Of a stretch of 29,306 bases of DNA, positions 8,741 to 17,325 are shown one piece after another; within the stretch, counting starts at the first letter, position 1, and each line of letters starts with the position of its first letter. The stretch is from a virus. The notes below the pieces were generated by a model. The model was not told the DNA's origin. It searched no databases and saw only the letters and a list, made by a program, of their open reading frames with translations. The stretch spans positions 1 to 29,306 of the IMG/VR virus record IMGVR_UViG_3300047330_000087; one strand, 5' to 3'. A program made the position numbers and the translations under genes.

Positions 8741-9223
8741 TCAGGAAATTGACAAGGGCGAACCGGTAGGATCGGTCAGCGGTTGGCCGCCCGGCGTGGT
8801 CAGGTCGGCGGTGGCGGTCGGAACGCTTGCCAGTGTTACGACCGGCAGGCTGATATCCCGCCCCAGCGTGCGGCCGCCTGTCGTGGTGACGGTTACCGTG
8901 ACCGTATAGGTCGTCAGCGCCTGGCCGCCGGTCAGCCAAAGCACCGCACGGGTGCCATCCGCCGTCGCGGAAGCCAGAGTGAGATCACCGGGATTGTCCG
9001 GATTGATCGCGACATCCAGCGTGCTGATGGAGTCACCCGGATTCGCGGTCAGCGCGGGCCCGATATCGAACACATAGTCGAGCGTGTCTCCGGGGTCCTT
9101 GTTCGGCCACTGCAGAGGCAAAGGCGGCGGTATCTGCGGCCCCCGCGGCGTTGGAACAAAACCGTCGATTTGCAGATAACGGGCGTTCGACGGCAGCCAG
9201 GTGTGATTGGCGGGTGTGCCCAT
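8741..9223 (-). CDS. Fibre-tail adaptor-like protein
   Basis: This 160-aa protein has a short proline-rich N-terminus (PTPRGPQIPPPLP) followed by two beta-rich segments with alternating Thr/Val. The sequence DPGDTLDYVFDIGPAL and the later GGQALTTYTVTVTVTT resemble the small Ig-like adaptors found between the gpI-type protein and receptor-binding proteins in alphaproteobacterial phages. It lies 9 bases after the glycine-rich fibre and 9 bases before the tailspike, so it probably helps attach one of them to the baseplate. The family name rests on resemblance I recall, not on a search. Confidence 0.65.
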   Translation of the reverse strand: MGTPANHTWLPSNARYLQIDGFVPTPRGPQIPPPLPLQWPNKDPGDTLDYVFDIGPALTANPGDSISTLDVAINPDNPGDLTLASATADGTRAVLWLTGGQALTTYTVTVTVTTTGGRTLGRDISLPVVTLASVPTATADLTTPGGQPLTDPTGSPLSIS

Positions 9224-9232
9224 GGCGCGCTC

Positions 9233-10486
9233 CTAATACTCGACGATGACAATGCCAGGCGCGCCGGCGCCGCCCGGATACCCGGCGGCGCTGGGGCCCG
9301 TGGACGCGCCACCGCCGCCGCCGCCACCGCCATAGCCCGCTGCCGAAAAGCCGCTTTGGGGTCCGCTGGCCGCCCGGCCGTTGCCGGGGCCACCGCCGTC
9401 ACCGCCACGCGAAGCGACGACAATCGAATCGCCTCCCATCGAACCACCGCGATTGACTTGGCCGCCAACGCCGGCACCGCCCGCGCCGCCAGCCATGGCG
9501 AACAGCACTGTGGTACCGCCCTCGCCGCCGCTGCCGCCGGTGGCACTCATGAAAGTGCCAAAGCTCGATGTACCGCCGGTATTGCCATTTGCCGGGCTGG
9601 TGGGCGCGGTACCACCGGCACCGACCGTCACGGCGATGCTTTGCCCGGCGGTAAGGCCGGTGACGATCCCGATCGCCTCGCCACCAGCGCCGCCGCCCGC
9701 ACCCGGCAACGTGCTGTGGTAACCGGCCGAGCCGCCACCGCCAATCACCGAAACCCGCGCCGCGCTGACGCCATTGGGCACGGTGAAATTGCCGGATGAT
9801 GTGAACACCTGCAGGCTGGCGAAGCCCGGCCGGAGGTTGGGCAGCTTGAAGTTGATGAACGGCGCGCCGGCCATGACCAGAATTTCGTCGGCGCTGATGG
9901 CCAACTGGCCGTTATTCACGGTGATTTCGTAGAGGCCGACCCAGCCTGAGTCCACCGCCGGCGTGGTTTGCGTGCCGGTGAGGGCGGCGGCACCCGGTTT
10001 CAATTGCAACTGGGCCCGCTGTATGCGCCGCGTGTTCTGTGCGGTTCCGGAATTATCTGGGCCAGAATAGGGCTGCGTGGGGTTAGCCGCATTGACGTAG
10101 GGCAGGACAACCGGTGTCGTATCGGTTTCGGCAAAGGTCGCTTCGATCAGATAATTCACGGACTGCCCCGGTGTCGCCGGCGGGGTCAGCGTGAAGCTGG
10201 TGGTCGCCAGGTTGATGCCGGTTTTGACGATCTGATCCGTGGTATCGGCGGGCAGCGAGCCGTAGGCGTTGGCATCCAGCGGCGAAAACTGCGTGATGCT
10301 GCCAGGCCCGACATAAACCGTCAGAGAGTTTGGCGTGGACGGCGTGCAAGCCATCCCATCCACCACGATGCCGCTGCCAAGAACCGCCCCGGTGAGGGCC
10401 GCGATGCCGACCATGGCATTGCGATTGAGGCCGAGAATATCCGTATCCATCGGGATGCTCCCGGGATAGACGATGTTACGATCCAT
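9233..10486 (-). CDS. Glycine-rich-tipped tail fibre
   Basis: This 417-aa protein has an N-terminal region typical of short tail-fibre attachment domains (MDRNIVYPGSIPMDTDILGL) followed by a beta-rich body to residue ~235. The C-terminal third (about 235-417) begins SGNFTVPNGVSAARVSVIG and then contains many GG and GGGG runs, including an eight-Gly run near 387, ending in GAPGIVIVEY. This matches the Gly_rich_2-type domain; in phage S16 gp38-like adhesins, polyglycine motifs build a lattice of PGII helices displaying variable loops. It directly follows the gpI-like gene, the standard fibre position. Role: receptor binding, inferred. The low-complexity run could also be prone to replication slippage. 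Confidence 0.85.
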   Translation of the reverse strand: MDRNIVYPGSIPMDTDILGLNRNAMVGIAALTGAVLGSGIVVDGMACTPSTPNSLTVYVGPGSITQFSPLDANAYGSLPADTTDQIVKTGINLATTSFTLTPPATPGQSVNYLIEATFAETDTTPVVLPYVNAANPTQPYSGPDNSGTAQNTRRIQRAQLQLKPGAAALTGTQTTPAVDSGWVGLYEITVNNGQLAISADEILVMAGAPFINFKLPNLRPGFASLQVFTSSGNFTVPNGVSAARVSVIGGGGSAGYHSTLPGAGGGAGGEAIGIVTGLTAGQSIAVTVGAGGTAPTSPANGNTGGTSSFGTFMSATGGSGGEGGTTVLFAMAGGAGGAGVGGQVNRGGSMGGDSIVVASRGGDGGGPGNGRAASGPQSGFSAAGYGGGGGGGGASTGPSAAGYPGGAGAPGIVIVEY

Positions 10487-10495
10487 GACTGATCC

Positions 10496-11155
10496 TCAGT
10501 TGGAAATATTCATCCAGGCGATGCTGGCGGTCGGCATGACGGCGGCGGCGGCGGCATAGATGTCCGCATCATCGATCGCGCCGGGGTTATCGTTCGTATT
10601 TGAATAGAACATCGGCGCGGTATCATAGCCGCCGGGGCCGAAATTATAACCGCCGGCATTGCTGACCGGCGTCGCATTCGGGCGATACGCGGTGACGAAG
10701 CAGGCAAAGGGCAGGTTCATCGTCCCGTAACCGCCGGAAACATTATAGCCGAGCATGTATTCGTTATAGCCGCCGGTATCGGACGGGTTGCGCGGTTCAA
10801 ATATCGCTGGCGCGCGTCCGGTCAGACTGGTCAAAGCCTGTTCCAGGCCGGCGCGGGTGGCGCGCGGCGCCAATAGATTCGCGCGGATGCGCGCGCTGAA
10901 GGCGGCGTCTACCTCACCGGCGCGGCGTGGCAGCGCGGAACCGAAATAATCGGCCGAGGCAATATCCAGAAAAATGCCGCCCGCGGTGGCAATGCGCGCT
11001 TGCGCGCCGACCGTGACCAGCAGGGTGTAAAGGCCACTCCACGCGGTCGCCAGGCCGGTTAGGACGGCGTCCAACACCGGGGTCGTATCGGCAAACCAGC
11101 GCGCCGGCAGGACCAGCTTGAGCCGGCCCAGCATATCGTTCGTGTCGCCGATCAT
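10496..11155 (-). CDS. Baseplate/tail protein I-like (fibre-anchoring)
   Basis: This 219-aa protein follows baseplate J with a 3-base gap and precedes the first fibre, the invariant place of P2 gpI / Mu gp48-type proteins that link the baseplate wedge to tail fibres. Supporting sequence includes an N-terminal helical region, FLDIASADYFGSALPRRAGE (residues ~63-82) and AFSARIRANLLAPRATRAGLE, typical of this family. The C-terminal half is rich in Gly, Tyr and Asn (GGYNEYMLGYNVSGGYG), which may form the fibre-facing surface. Family assignment is by order plus these motifs. Confidence 0.75.
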   Translation of the reverse strand: MIGDTNDMLGRLKLVLPARWFADTTPVLDAVLTGLATAWSGLYTLLVTVGAQARIATAGGIFLDIASADYFGSALPRRAGEVDAAFSARIRANLLAPRATRAGLEQALTSLTGRAPAIFEPRNPSDTGGYNEYMLGYNVSGGYGTMNLPFACFVTAYRPNATPVSNAGGYNFGPGGYDTAPMFYSNTNDNPGAIDDADIYAAAAAVMPTASIAWMNISN

Positions 11156-11158
11156 TGT

Positions 11159-12283
11159 CTATGCCACCGCGACCGTGCCTGCGACGACGGCGCCGAATGC
11201 CGGCGGCACCAGATCCACCGTGCCGCCGTTCAGGAGAACCGCGGAGACATTGGTAACGGCGCTTGAGGCATCATAAGCCAGCTGGGCCAGACGCGTATAG
11301 CAAAGTGTCGCGCCGACGCCGAGGCCAGCGATATAGGTCTCGATCGCCGCCGCCACCGCAGCCACCGCCGCCGGATGGGAGGCGCCGGCCGCCGTGGTCA
11401 GCGTCATCGATACGTCGGCAAGGCTCACCACCGGTCCTTGCACGGCAAAACTCGAACCGACCGGCCGCACCGCGTTCACGGTCTGCTGCACTACGCTGAG
11501 CAGGCTGGCCGGCGGATGGCCGCTGCCATCATCCACCGTGACGATGAAGTTGCCCATCAGCAATGCGCCGGTCTGATCGACATTCTCCGCAATGGCGTAG
11601 GTGAGACCTTGCTGAATGCCGGCGATCGCCTCGCCGATCGCGAGATTCGTCGCCTTTGACAGGCTGGCGAGGTAACTGCCGAAGCGGGCGCGGAACGCGG
11701 TATCGGATTCCGCGTCCATCCCGCCGCTCAGCGCCAGAGCGTTGGTCACGGTATCGATGCCGGCGACGGCGGTGCTCAACAGGCTGATGGCGCCGGCCTG
11801 TACATTCCCGGCGCTGCCCGATGTATTGGCGGCCACGGCAACCGTGAGGCTGGTAACGCCCGCGGCGAGGTTATAACCACCCTGCCCGGCGCTGAACGCG
11901 GGATTTGTCGAATCCGCGATGACCATGAAACTCTGTGAATTGTCGGATGTCGAGACATCCGTGCCGACCGCAATGAAGGCGGCGACGCTGGGTGTGAAAC
12001 GCGAGAACGTCACCGCGCCGGTCGCCGCCTCCGCGGCCAGACGGGTAAAACCGAAGTCGGCACCGAACGTATCGCAATCCGTACCCGCGCTGGTGGCCAG
12101 CCTTGTCGTTGCCAGGACCTGAACGATCAGCCATTGCAGCCACAAAGCCAAAGACGCGTTGGCTTCCAGAATTGCGCGGAGGACAGAACCGACCGTCAGG
12201 TCCAGCAATTGCTGCGCGGCACCCTGCACCGCGGCCGCCATATTTTCCACCAATGTGGAGAAATTCTGCAATGATAATTGCAT
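11159..12283 (-). CDS. Baseplate assembly protein J-like (wedge)
   Basis: This 374-aa protein has the baseplate J / gp47 layout: an N-terminal helix, a central beta-rich part with AGSAGNV-like sequence (NTSGSAGNVQAGAI), and the hallmark GGMDAESDTAFRARFGSYLA at about residue 190-210. A C-terminal duplication-like domain follows. It polymerises into the wedge ring around the hub and triggers sheath contraction in P2/Mu-type tails. It is followed by gpI-like and preceded by gp25-like genes with gaps of 3 and 6 bases, the normal W-J-I order. Length is in the family range. Confidence 0.88.
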   Translation of the reverse strand: MQLSLQNFSTLVENMAAAVQGAAQQLLDLTVGSVLRAILEANASLALWLQWLIVQVLATTRLATSAGTDCDTFGADFGFTRLAAEAATGAVTFSRFTPSVAAFIAVGTDVSTSDNSQSFMVIADSTNPAFSAGQGGYNLAAGVTSLTVAVAANTSGSAGNVQAGAISLLSTAVAGIDTVTNALALSGGMDAESDTAFRARFGSYLASLSKATNLAIGEAIAGIQQGLTYAIAENVDQTGALLMGNFIVTVDDGSGHPPASLLSVVQQTVNAVRPVGSSFAVQGPVVSLADVSMTLTTAAGASHPAAVAAVAAAIETYIAGLGVGATLCYTRLAQLAYDASSAVTNVSAVLLNGGTVDLVPPAFGAVVAGTVAVA

Positions 12284-12289
12284 GGGACC

Positions 12290-12652
12290 CTATACGGAGA
12301 ACGAAAGAAGATTGGTTTGTCCGGTCGCCGCGTCCGCGTAGCGCAGCGTCAGCGTGACCGTGCCGTCATTGGCCGCCGCCGTGGTGATCACCGGTGCCGG
12401 CGTCGCGGCCACGGCGGCTTCCAACAGGATTTGCGCGCGTGCGACCCCGGAGATGGCCGTAGCCACCCCGGGCCGCCCAACAAACTGCCCGAGACCCGCG
12501 CCATAGCTGAGCTGCCAGATATAATCGCCGGCATTCGTAAGCAGGCGCCGCAAGATGCGCTGCTCCGTCAAAGCCGGCCCGTCCGTCACCGCGAGATCAC
12601 CGGTGGGTGCGAGCGATAGATCACCGCCAAATTGCAGGGCCAGATCCGCCAT
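12290..12652 (-). CDS. Baseplate wedge protein W / gp25-like
   Basis: This 120-aa protein has the gp25-like signature LRRLLTNAGDYIWQLSYGAGLG (positions ~38-59, quoted in part) and the expected compact length. It nucleates sheath assembly at the baseplate in contractile systems. The ATG overlaps the stop of the spike gene (TAATG), indicating coupled translation. Gene order V-W-J-I matches P2. Confidence 0.85.
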   Translation of the reverse strand: MADLALQFGGDLSLAPTGDLAVTDGPALTEQRILRRLLTNAGDYIWQLSYGAGLGQFVGRPGVATAISGVARAQILLEAAVAATPAPVITTAAANDGTVTLTLRYADAATGQTNLLSFSV

Positions 12653-13197
12653 TATACTGTCACCGAAGGCAGGCCGGTCTGGCCGCCCTGCGGATCGTTA
12701 TGCACATGCGTATCATGGGCGTCACGCAAGGCGGCCAGCGTCCCGTGCGCGCCGTTCTGGTCCGAGATATTGCCGGTGACGACAAGGTTTCCGGCGACGT
12801 TTACCGTTGGCGCCTGCAATGCGATCGTGCCATCGTTGTGCAATTTCACAAAACTCCCGCTCTGGTGCTGCAACCATAATTCGCCGGCGGGAACGTTCAT
12901 CGGTTTGTCGACGGCCGACCAGACACAGCCGACAATCACGCCCTGTTCGGAATCGCCTTCCTGCGCGATGACTAGAACCTGGTCACCAGGCGATAAAGGT
13001 GCCGCCAGGCCCCAACCGGCCCCAACCCAGGCGGCGATGACCGGCAGCCAGCCACTCAGCACATTCTCAGGCTGAATCAGGACCTTTGCCGCGTAGGATG
13101 CCGGGTCAAAGCTGGAAACCAGCCCAAAGCGCGCGACGCCTGCCATGCCATCCAGCCCGCCGGCGCGGGCTTTCACGGTATTCCAGAAGCGATCCAT
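12652..13197 (-). CDS. Baseplate spike protein V-like
   Basis: This 181-aa protein is the membrane-piercing spike. Residues ~18-95 form an OB-fold-like part (RFGLVSSFDPASYAAKVLIQ, LSPGDQVLVIAQEGD, GVIVGCVWS) that would trimerise onto the hub. The region from ~100 is a short beta-helix-like stem. Near the C-terminus is HVH in DTHVHNDPQGG, the H-x-H arrangement that coordinates an iron ion at the apex in P2 gpV-type spikes. The gene sits between hub D (9-base gap) and W (1-base overlap). Family and position agree. Confidence 0.88.
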   Translation of the reverse strand: MDRFWNTVKARAGGLDGMAGVARFGLVSSFDPASYAAKVLIQPENVLSGWLPVIAAWVGAGWGLAAPLSPGDQVLVIAQEGDSEQGVIVGCVWSAVDKPMNVPAGELWLQHQSGSFVKLHNDGTIALQAPTVNVAGNLVVTGNISDQNGAHGTLAALRDAHDTHVHNDPQGGQTGLPSVTV

Positions 13198-13206
13198 CTC
13201 TGGCCT

Positions 13207-14193
13207 TTAGACTGCAACGGCATGAGCGCGAATCGTCTGCGTGAAGCCACGGCGGGCATCAAGTGAACGCGTGATAGCTTCGACCGTATAGAGCTGGTCC
13301 AGAGCCGACTCGGTGCCGCCCAGAAGAATTTGCGCCGCGGGTCCAAGCACAAGATCGCCTGGCATCGTTCCGCTCAGGATCGTCGTATGCTGCGCGAGCG
13401 TCGCCAAATGGTTCGTCGCGATGGCCTGGGCTTGCGCCGGAGTCAGGTTGGGCCGGATCATCGTCGTCGAAATCCCGGCGCCAGACCCCGCGGTCTGGGT
13501 ATTCGCCATCTTATTCCTTGTATTCCAGGATTTCACAATGGCCATGGCCGGGATCGCCGTGGCGGTATCCAGGGCGAGGGCGATAAAATTCTGTGGCGTG
13601 AAAAAGACCGGAATCGGCGGCACCGGCGGCCCAAAATTCAACGTTGTGCCAACGACAGACAGTGAGAAATTTTCGATCTGTGCGAGCCAGGTCAGCAGAT
13701 TCCATTCCGTCGTGGCGCGGGCATTCGCGCCTAGCGCGCTCCGGGCATGATCCAGCTCGTAATACTGCCCGACCGGCGTGCCCGTCTCGGTCACATTGGC
13801 GCCAAGGCCATGGCGCACGGCGATCGTTGACGCAATCTGGCTCGCCGTCTGGTTCGCGAACGTCTCCGCGATCTCGGTGTCGATCAGTTGCGCCGACAAA
13901 TCCCGCCCACAGAGCGACGCGATGTTCTCTTTGAGATCGAGACGGATATTGTCGATCTGACCGGTGAGCAAATTCACAAATCCCGCCCCGCCTAGCGCGA
14001 CATTGATGGTGAGGGTCTGCGCCTCCAGCGCCGCGAAGAACGCAGCACTCGTCCGCGGCGCGGCGCCAAGCGCGAACTCAACGCGGAATCTGTCGGCCGA
14101 GAACCAGGCGACGCTTTCAATGTCCAACGCGGTCGCTCCTGGCACCGGCAAGCCATCGATCGCCACCAGAATCTGCGGTTGGTTAACGGGCAA
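13207..14193 (-). CDS. Late control D-like baseplate hub protein
   Basis: This hub protein (328 aa from the chosen start) resembles phage late control D / gp27-like proteins that form the trimeric ring joining the tail tube to the spike. Recognisable parts are an N-terminal beta-rich domain (AIDGLPVPGATALDIE) and a middle segment with AETFANQTASQIASTIAVRHGL, the typical domain shared by this family. I prefer the TTG at 14193, which has GGAGG five bases upstream; an in-frame ATG at 14214 gives 335 aa with a poorer site. Either start overlaps the end of the X-like gene. Gene order X-D-V is standard. Confidence 0.85.
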   Translation of the reverse strand: MPVNQPQILVAIDGLPVPGATALDIESVAWFSADRFRVEFALGAAPRTSAAFFAALEAQTLTINVALGGAGFVNLLTGQIDNIRLDLKENIASLCGRDLSAQLIDTEIAETFANQTASQIASTIAVRHGLGANVTETGTPVGQYYELDHARSALGANARATTEWNLLTWLAQIENFSLSVVGTTLNFGPPVPPIPVFFTPQNFIALALDTATAIPAMAIVKSWNTRNKMANTQTAGSGAGISTTMIRPNLTPAQAQAIATNHLATLAQHTTILSGTMPGDLVLGPAAQILLGGTESALDQLYTVEAITRSLDARRGFTQTIRAHAVAV

Positions 14194-14371
14194 TGCCGCC
14201 TCCGGCCGCCGCATTCACCGCCGGAATCGTCAACGTGACCACGCCATTCAACACCGGGTCGCTGAGGTTGTTGGCTTGCGCGATGCGTATCCATTGCGTC
14301 GCGTCATTCAAATATTTTGCGGCCAGCGTGAACAGATTGCCGCCGGCAACGGTGATGATCTGTATGCTCAT
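14183..14371 (-). CDS. Tail protein X-like (LysM-type)
   Basis: This 62-aa protein matches the small gpX/LysM-like tail proteins: an early Thr-Val-Ala-Gly stretch, then TLAAKYLNDATQWIRIAQAN (residues ~15-34) and the terminal LTIPAVN, the usual end of a LysM repeat. It sits just before hub D and its start overlaps the previous gene by ATGA. In the P2 family X is needed for tail completion and likely binds the baseplate hub region. Confidence 0.8.
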   Translation of the reverse strand: MSIQIITVAGGNLFTLAAKYLNDATQWIRIAQANNLSDPVLNGVVTLTIPAVNAAAGGGIAR

Positions 14372-15060
14372 AACAATTCCCCGGCCAAATTGCTCGCGGC
14401 GCGGTTGAGATAGCCGCTCATCCCGGATGCCGCCGCCAAAACGGCCGAATTCGCCGTCATCTGATTCACCGCGGCGATGCCAGACGCCGCGTCCGCCGCG
14501 CCCGCCACCGCGCCCACACTGCTGTCCAGCGCCGTGCCGGCGGTGGTGATATCGGCGGCAACCACGCCTTGCGCGGTGGCAAGCCCCGCGACAGTGGGGT
14601 CGGTCAAACCGCCAAGGACGAGACCGGCCTGCCCCAGTAGCGATGTGACCACCGAGAGGTCGTTGCTGACCAAATACACCGCTGGCGTAACGGCATTATC
14701 GACCGCCGGGTCGGACGCGACGATGCAGCGCAGGGCGAATGGTATCCACCACGGCTTCTCGTAATCGGCCGCGAATTCCGCAATCACCACGTTATAAAAA
14801 TACTGGTCCCAGAACAACGCAAGCACCGCGCCGGCGGCGCGTTCCGTATCCAATGTCTGCGCCCGCTGCGCCGCGTCGTCGCCAGAGAAAATCCCGCTGA
14901 AACTGATCTCGCCATCATCATAGCCCAGCGCATCCACCACGCGGCCGCCACCGATCAGCTCCTGCACCGCCAGGCGCTGCGTGCCGCCGAAGGAAATTTT
15001 CTCCGGCACCTCAAAATCCTGGAACGACACATCGCCCAGCGTGACAACCACGTTGCTCAT
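14368..15060 (-). CDS. Distal tail protein (U/gp53-like, hub-proximal)
   Basis: This 230-aa protein occupies the slot between the tape measure position and X. Its N-terminal half has a U-like pattern: LGDVSFQDFEVPEKISFGGTQ, DDGEISFSGIFSGDDAAQRA, then FWDQYFYNVVIAEFAADYEK, as in proteins that precede LysM/X genes in Mu- and P2-type phages. The C-terminal half is an Ala-rich helical tail. A Shine-Dalgarno GAGGT precedes the ATG by 5 bases. This is the first ordinary phage gene downstream of the atypical two-gene cassette. The exact family is uncertain, but a structural tail role is strongly suggested by position. Confidence 0.7.
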   Translation of the reverse strand: MSNVVVTLGDVSFQDFEVPEKISFGGTQRLAVQELIGGGRVVDALGYDDGEISFSGIFSGDDAAQRAQTLDTERAAGAVLALFWDQYFYNVVIAEFAADYEKPWWIPFALRCIVASDPAVDNAVTPAVYLVSNDLSVVTSLLGQAGLVLGGLTDPTVAGLATAQGVVAADITTAGTALDSSVGAVAGAADAASGIAAVNQMTANSAVLAAASGMSGYLNRAASNLAGELL

Positions 15061-15103
15061 CGCTACCTCTTGCCGATTTAGGCGCCGAACATATGCTGGC
15101 GCC

Positions 15104-16597
15104 CTATCCCACCATCATCTGGCCGGCCCAAGCCGGCGTCAGCCGCGGATCGAACCCCGTCGCACCAGACGGCGGCAACCGCGCCTGCTGGTCAAAAATC
15201 TCAGCCATTGCCTGCGCTAGTGCTGTTTTATCAATCGCCTGCTTTACCGGGCCGAAATTGGTGGCACGAGAGGGTTCATAAGGCGCATTTAGGCGTGCCT
15301 CGTGCGATCTTTTTGGAAGAGTCTTCTCATCCAGCGTACGCACCCCGCGGGCCGGATTTTGGGTTGCAGTCGTTTGATGGCCAATTTGGTCAAAGGGAGT
15401 ATCGGCGAACCACGATCTCTTTCGCGTGGGCGCAATGGTCGGCAGTACATCGCCATAACCTGCTTCAAACAAGCCTTGTTCGGGATTGGTTGAGTTATCG
15501 CTACCCGACAAGATCGGATCAGAATAAGGCTCCGCTGGTTGGCTTCGCATGAACGCGTCGAAGCCTTCTGAATCAGAAGTAGCGCCAAAGGGATTGGGCG
15601 ACGAACGGCCCGTAAGCACCGCCGAACGCGGCACGGTATCGTTGTCATCCGTGGAAAAGCCGGAAGACTTTGCCTCGCTAAACGAATGGAAGGAGGCATA
15701 GTGGGTCAAAGCGCCATACTCAGATCCTTCAAGCCCCAATTTTTGTATTGAAAAATCTGCTAGCGCCGTCATGATCGCCTTGTGGACACTATCGTCCGCC
15801 GCGTGCGCCTTACTGTTAGGAACTGCTCTCTTGCCCAATTTTGGCATGAGAACCGGCGCGACCTGTCCGATGCTATTCTCCGAATTCTGGATTATGATTT
15901 GATGAAACGCGGGCGTCTTAGCAGCCCGAACTCCGGCGTCAAAATTCAGGGCATCGGCGCTATCCATCCCGAACCACCAGCTTGGCACTTTGTGTGTAGC
16001 CGTACCGCCCTCAAACATCGTGCTTAGGTGGTTCCGCGCGTACCCATAGACGTTCAGCCCGCCAGCGCCAACCTCCGCCATGAAATCCGGGATGCGGGTA
16101 AGTTGAGTCGTGACGGCAAAGTTCCAGGAAGCCGAATCCTTTACTACGGGATCGACCTCACCATCCGGAACGCCCCAAGCCCTGCCGCGTTGGAGGTCTT
16201 GCGAACCGCCGGGCCTGAAATCATGCGTCATCTCCCTCAGACCTTCGGTGAGTCCACCCAAGGGCGAGCCTACGGATGAGGCATCGCGCATGGCCCGATT
16301 GACCTTGTCCGCCTCGGCAATGGCATCTGAAACATTGTAATCAGCGGGTACGATCAGATAATTTCCACTGTTTTCAAACCTGCTTCCCTCATCAATCCTG
16401 CCGTTAGGTGCAAGCCGGAGATAAAGTTGCTTACTTTCCGATCCCTTTTCTTGCGAGTCGGGTACTTTCTCTCCGTTGACCACCAAGAACTTCACAAGAA
16501 TAGCTTTGCTCCGGTCAAGTATGGGTAGCCCTTTCCGGTCCACCCCCTTTTGCGGATAGGTGTAAAATATACCTGTCTGCTCTATTCCATCGTTCAT
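15104..16597 (-). CDS. Polymorphic-toxin-like protein in the tape measure slot
   Basis: This 497-aa protein stands where a tape measure belongs but does not look like one: no long Ala-rich helices and no hydrophobic segments. Residues ~120-225 resemble polymorphic toxin domains of the toxin-44 type: DFRPGGSQDLQR (126-137), DSASWNFAVTTQ (154-165), GAGGLNVYGYARNH (177-190) and FGMDSADALNFDAG (209-222). Residues 230-445 look like disordered linker. The last ~50 residues (LAQAMAEIFDQQARLPPSG onward to FDPRLTPAWAGQMM) are GC-richer and phage-like, possibly a remnant of the replaced tape measure. I chose ATG 16597, with GAGG 8 bases upstream; the GTG at 16606 lies inside that site. Toxin family is a recollection-based match; enzymatic activity is unknown. 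Confidence 0.55.
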   Translation of the reverse strand: MNDGIEQTGIFYTYPQKGVDRKGLPILDRSKAILVKFLVVNGEKVPDSQEKGSESKQLYLRLAPNGRIDEGSRFENSGNYLIVPADYNVSDAIAEADKVNRAMRDASSVGSPLGGLTEGLREMTHDFRPGGSQDLQRGRAWGVPDGEVDPVVKDSASWNFAVTTQLTRIPDFMAEVGAGGLNVYGYARNHLSTMFEGGTATHKVPSWWFGMDSADALNFDAGVRAAKTPAFHQIIIQNSENSIGQVAPVLMPKLGKRAVPNSKAHAADDSVHKAIMTALADFSIQKLGLEGSEYGALTHYASFHSFSEAKSSGFSTDDNDTVPRSAVLTGRSSPNPFGATSDSEGFDAFMRSQPAEPYSDPILSGSDNSTNPEQGLFEAGYGDVLPTIAPTRKRSWFADTPFDQIGHQTTATQNPARGVRTLDEKTLPKRSHEARLNAPYEPSRATNFGPVKQAIDKTALAQAMAEIFDQQARLPPSGATGFDPRLTPAWAGQMMVG

Positions 16598-16617
16598 TTT
16601 CGGCACCTCGAAATTAA

Positions 16618-17313
16618 TCAGAAAATGGGGGGAAAGGGATTTTTGGGATTAGGCGGCGGCGGGCCATACTTTAGCGTAAATCCTTCACCAAATTCATCAT
16701 CAAATTCAACCGTATAGAAATTCTTGTATATCTCACGAGAGTAAAACGCGCCGATCTCAAATTGTTCATTCGGATCGTCATTAAAAAATCGGCGCATCGC
16801 ATTTACCCATTCTATCCGGTCACGTCGATGGGTGCTTTCCTTCTCATCTTCATCATTTGCGACATCGCCACTCGTGTCGTAAACAAACGAAAAGTCATTC
16901 TGTCCTCCGTCTACAAAAACAACATCGCAAACGCCTAAATAGAACGTTCTTCCATCCTGTTGGAACGGTATTGGGTGGCAATGTTTGGACAGAAATTTCT
17001 GTTCTGGATAAATATAGTACCCGAATGCTATTTTCTGGATCGGCGCTGTTAGAAAATAAATAACGGCACCGGTCAGAGTTAATGCTAACAGTGGCTTAAT
17101 CGCAGCCCGCCGGTTAATGAACAACCTCCATATAAGGAGGCATGCTAATGATAAAAAGTAGATCGCCTCGAATCCAATAATGTCGTCAGCGGTCGAGTCA
17201 TCGGCGAAAACAGCCCCATCTGCCCAGACTACGAACAAATCGATGGCATAAACCACCGTGCCGGACAACAAAAAACCAATCCAAATTGTCTTCCGAATGT
17301 TGATTGCTAACAC
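16618..17313 (-). CDS. Three-TM membrane protein, candidate immunity partner
   Basis: This 231-aa protein has three hydrophobic segments (about residues 10-30, 46-66 and 72-90). The loop RLFINRRAAIK between the second and third is positively charged, so the N-terminus and this loop are probably cytoplasmic and the C-terminal ~140 residues periplasmic. That domain has two Cys (112 and 129, a possible disulfide), an acidic stretch (DVANDEDEKES) and a Pro-rich tail. The start is GTG without a good Shine-Dalgarno. Base composition is clearly AT-richer than the flanks (two 60-base rows counted by hand gave 33% and 45% GC; one tail-tube row gave 72%). It lies 20 bases upstream of the toxin-like gene, so an immunity role is inferred from context only. 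Confidence 0.6.
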   Translation of the reverse strand: MLAINIRKTIWIGFLLSGTVVYAIDLFVVWADGAVFADDSTADDIIGFEAIYFLSLACLLIWRLFINRRAAIKPLLALTLTGAVIYFLTAPIQKIAFGYYIYPEQKFLSKHCHPIPFQQDGRTFYLGVCDVVFVDGGQNDFSFVYDTSGDVANDEDEKESTHRRDRIEWVNAMRRFFNDDPNEQFEIGAFYSREIYKNFYTVEFDDEFGEGFTLKYGPPPPNPKNPFPPIF

Positions 17314-17325
17314 CCCATTGAATAG

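Noticed and set aside
8783-9799. A 338-codon open frame on the plus strand
   Set aside because: It lies opposite the adaptor and glycine-rich fibre genes; its low-complexity Arg/Ala/Gly content reflects antisense of Gly-rich codons.
15104-16597. Calling the 497-aa protein a tape measure from its position alone
   Set aside because: It lacks the long Ala-rich helices and hydrophobic segments of tape measures and has toxin-like motifs instead; only the C-terminal end looks phage-derived.
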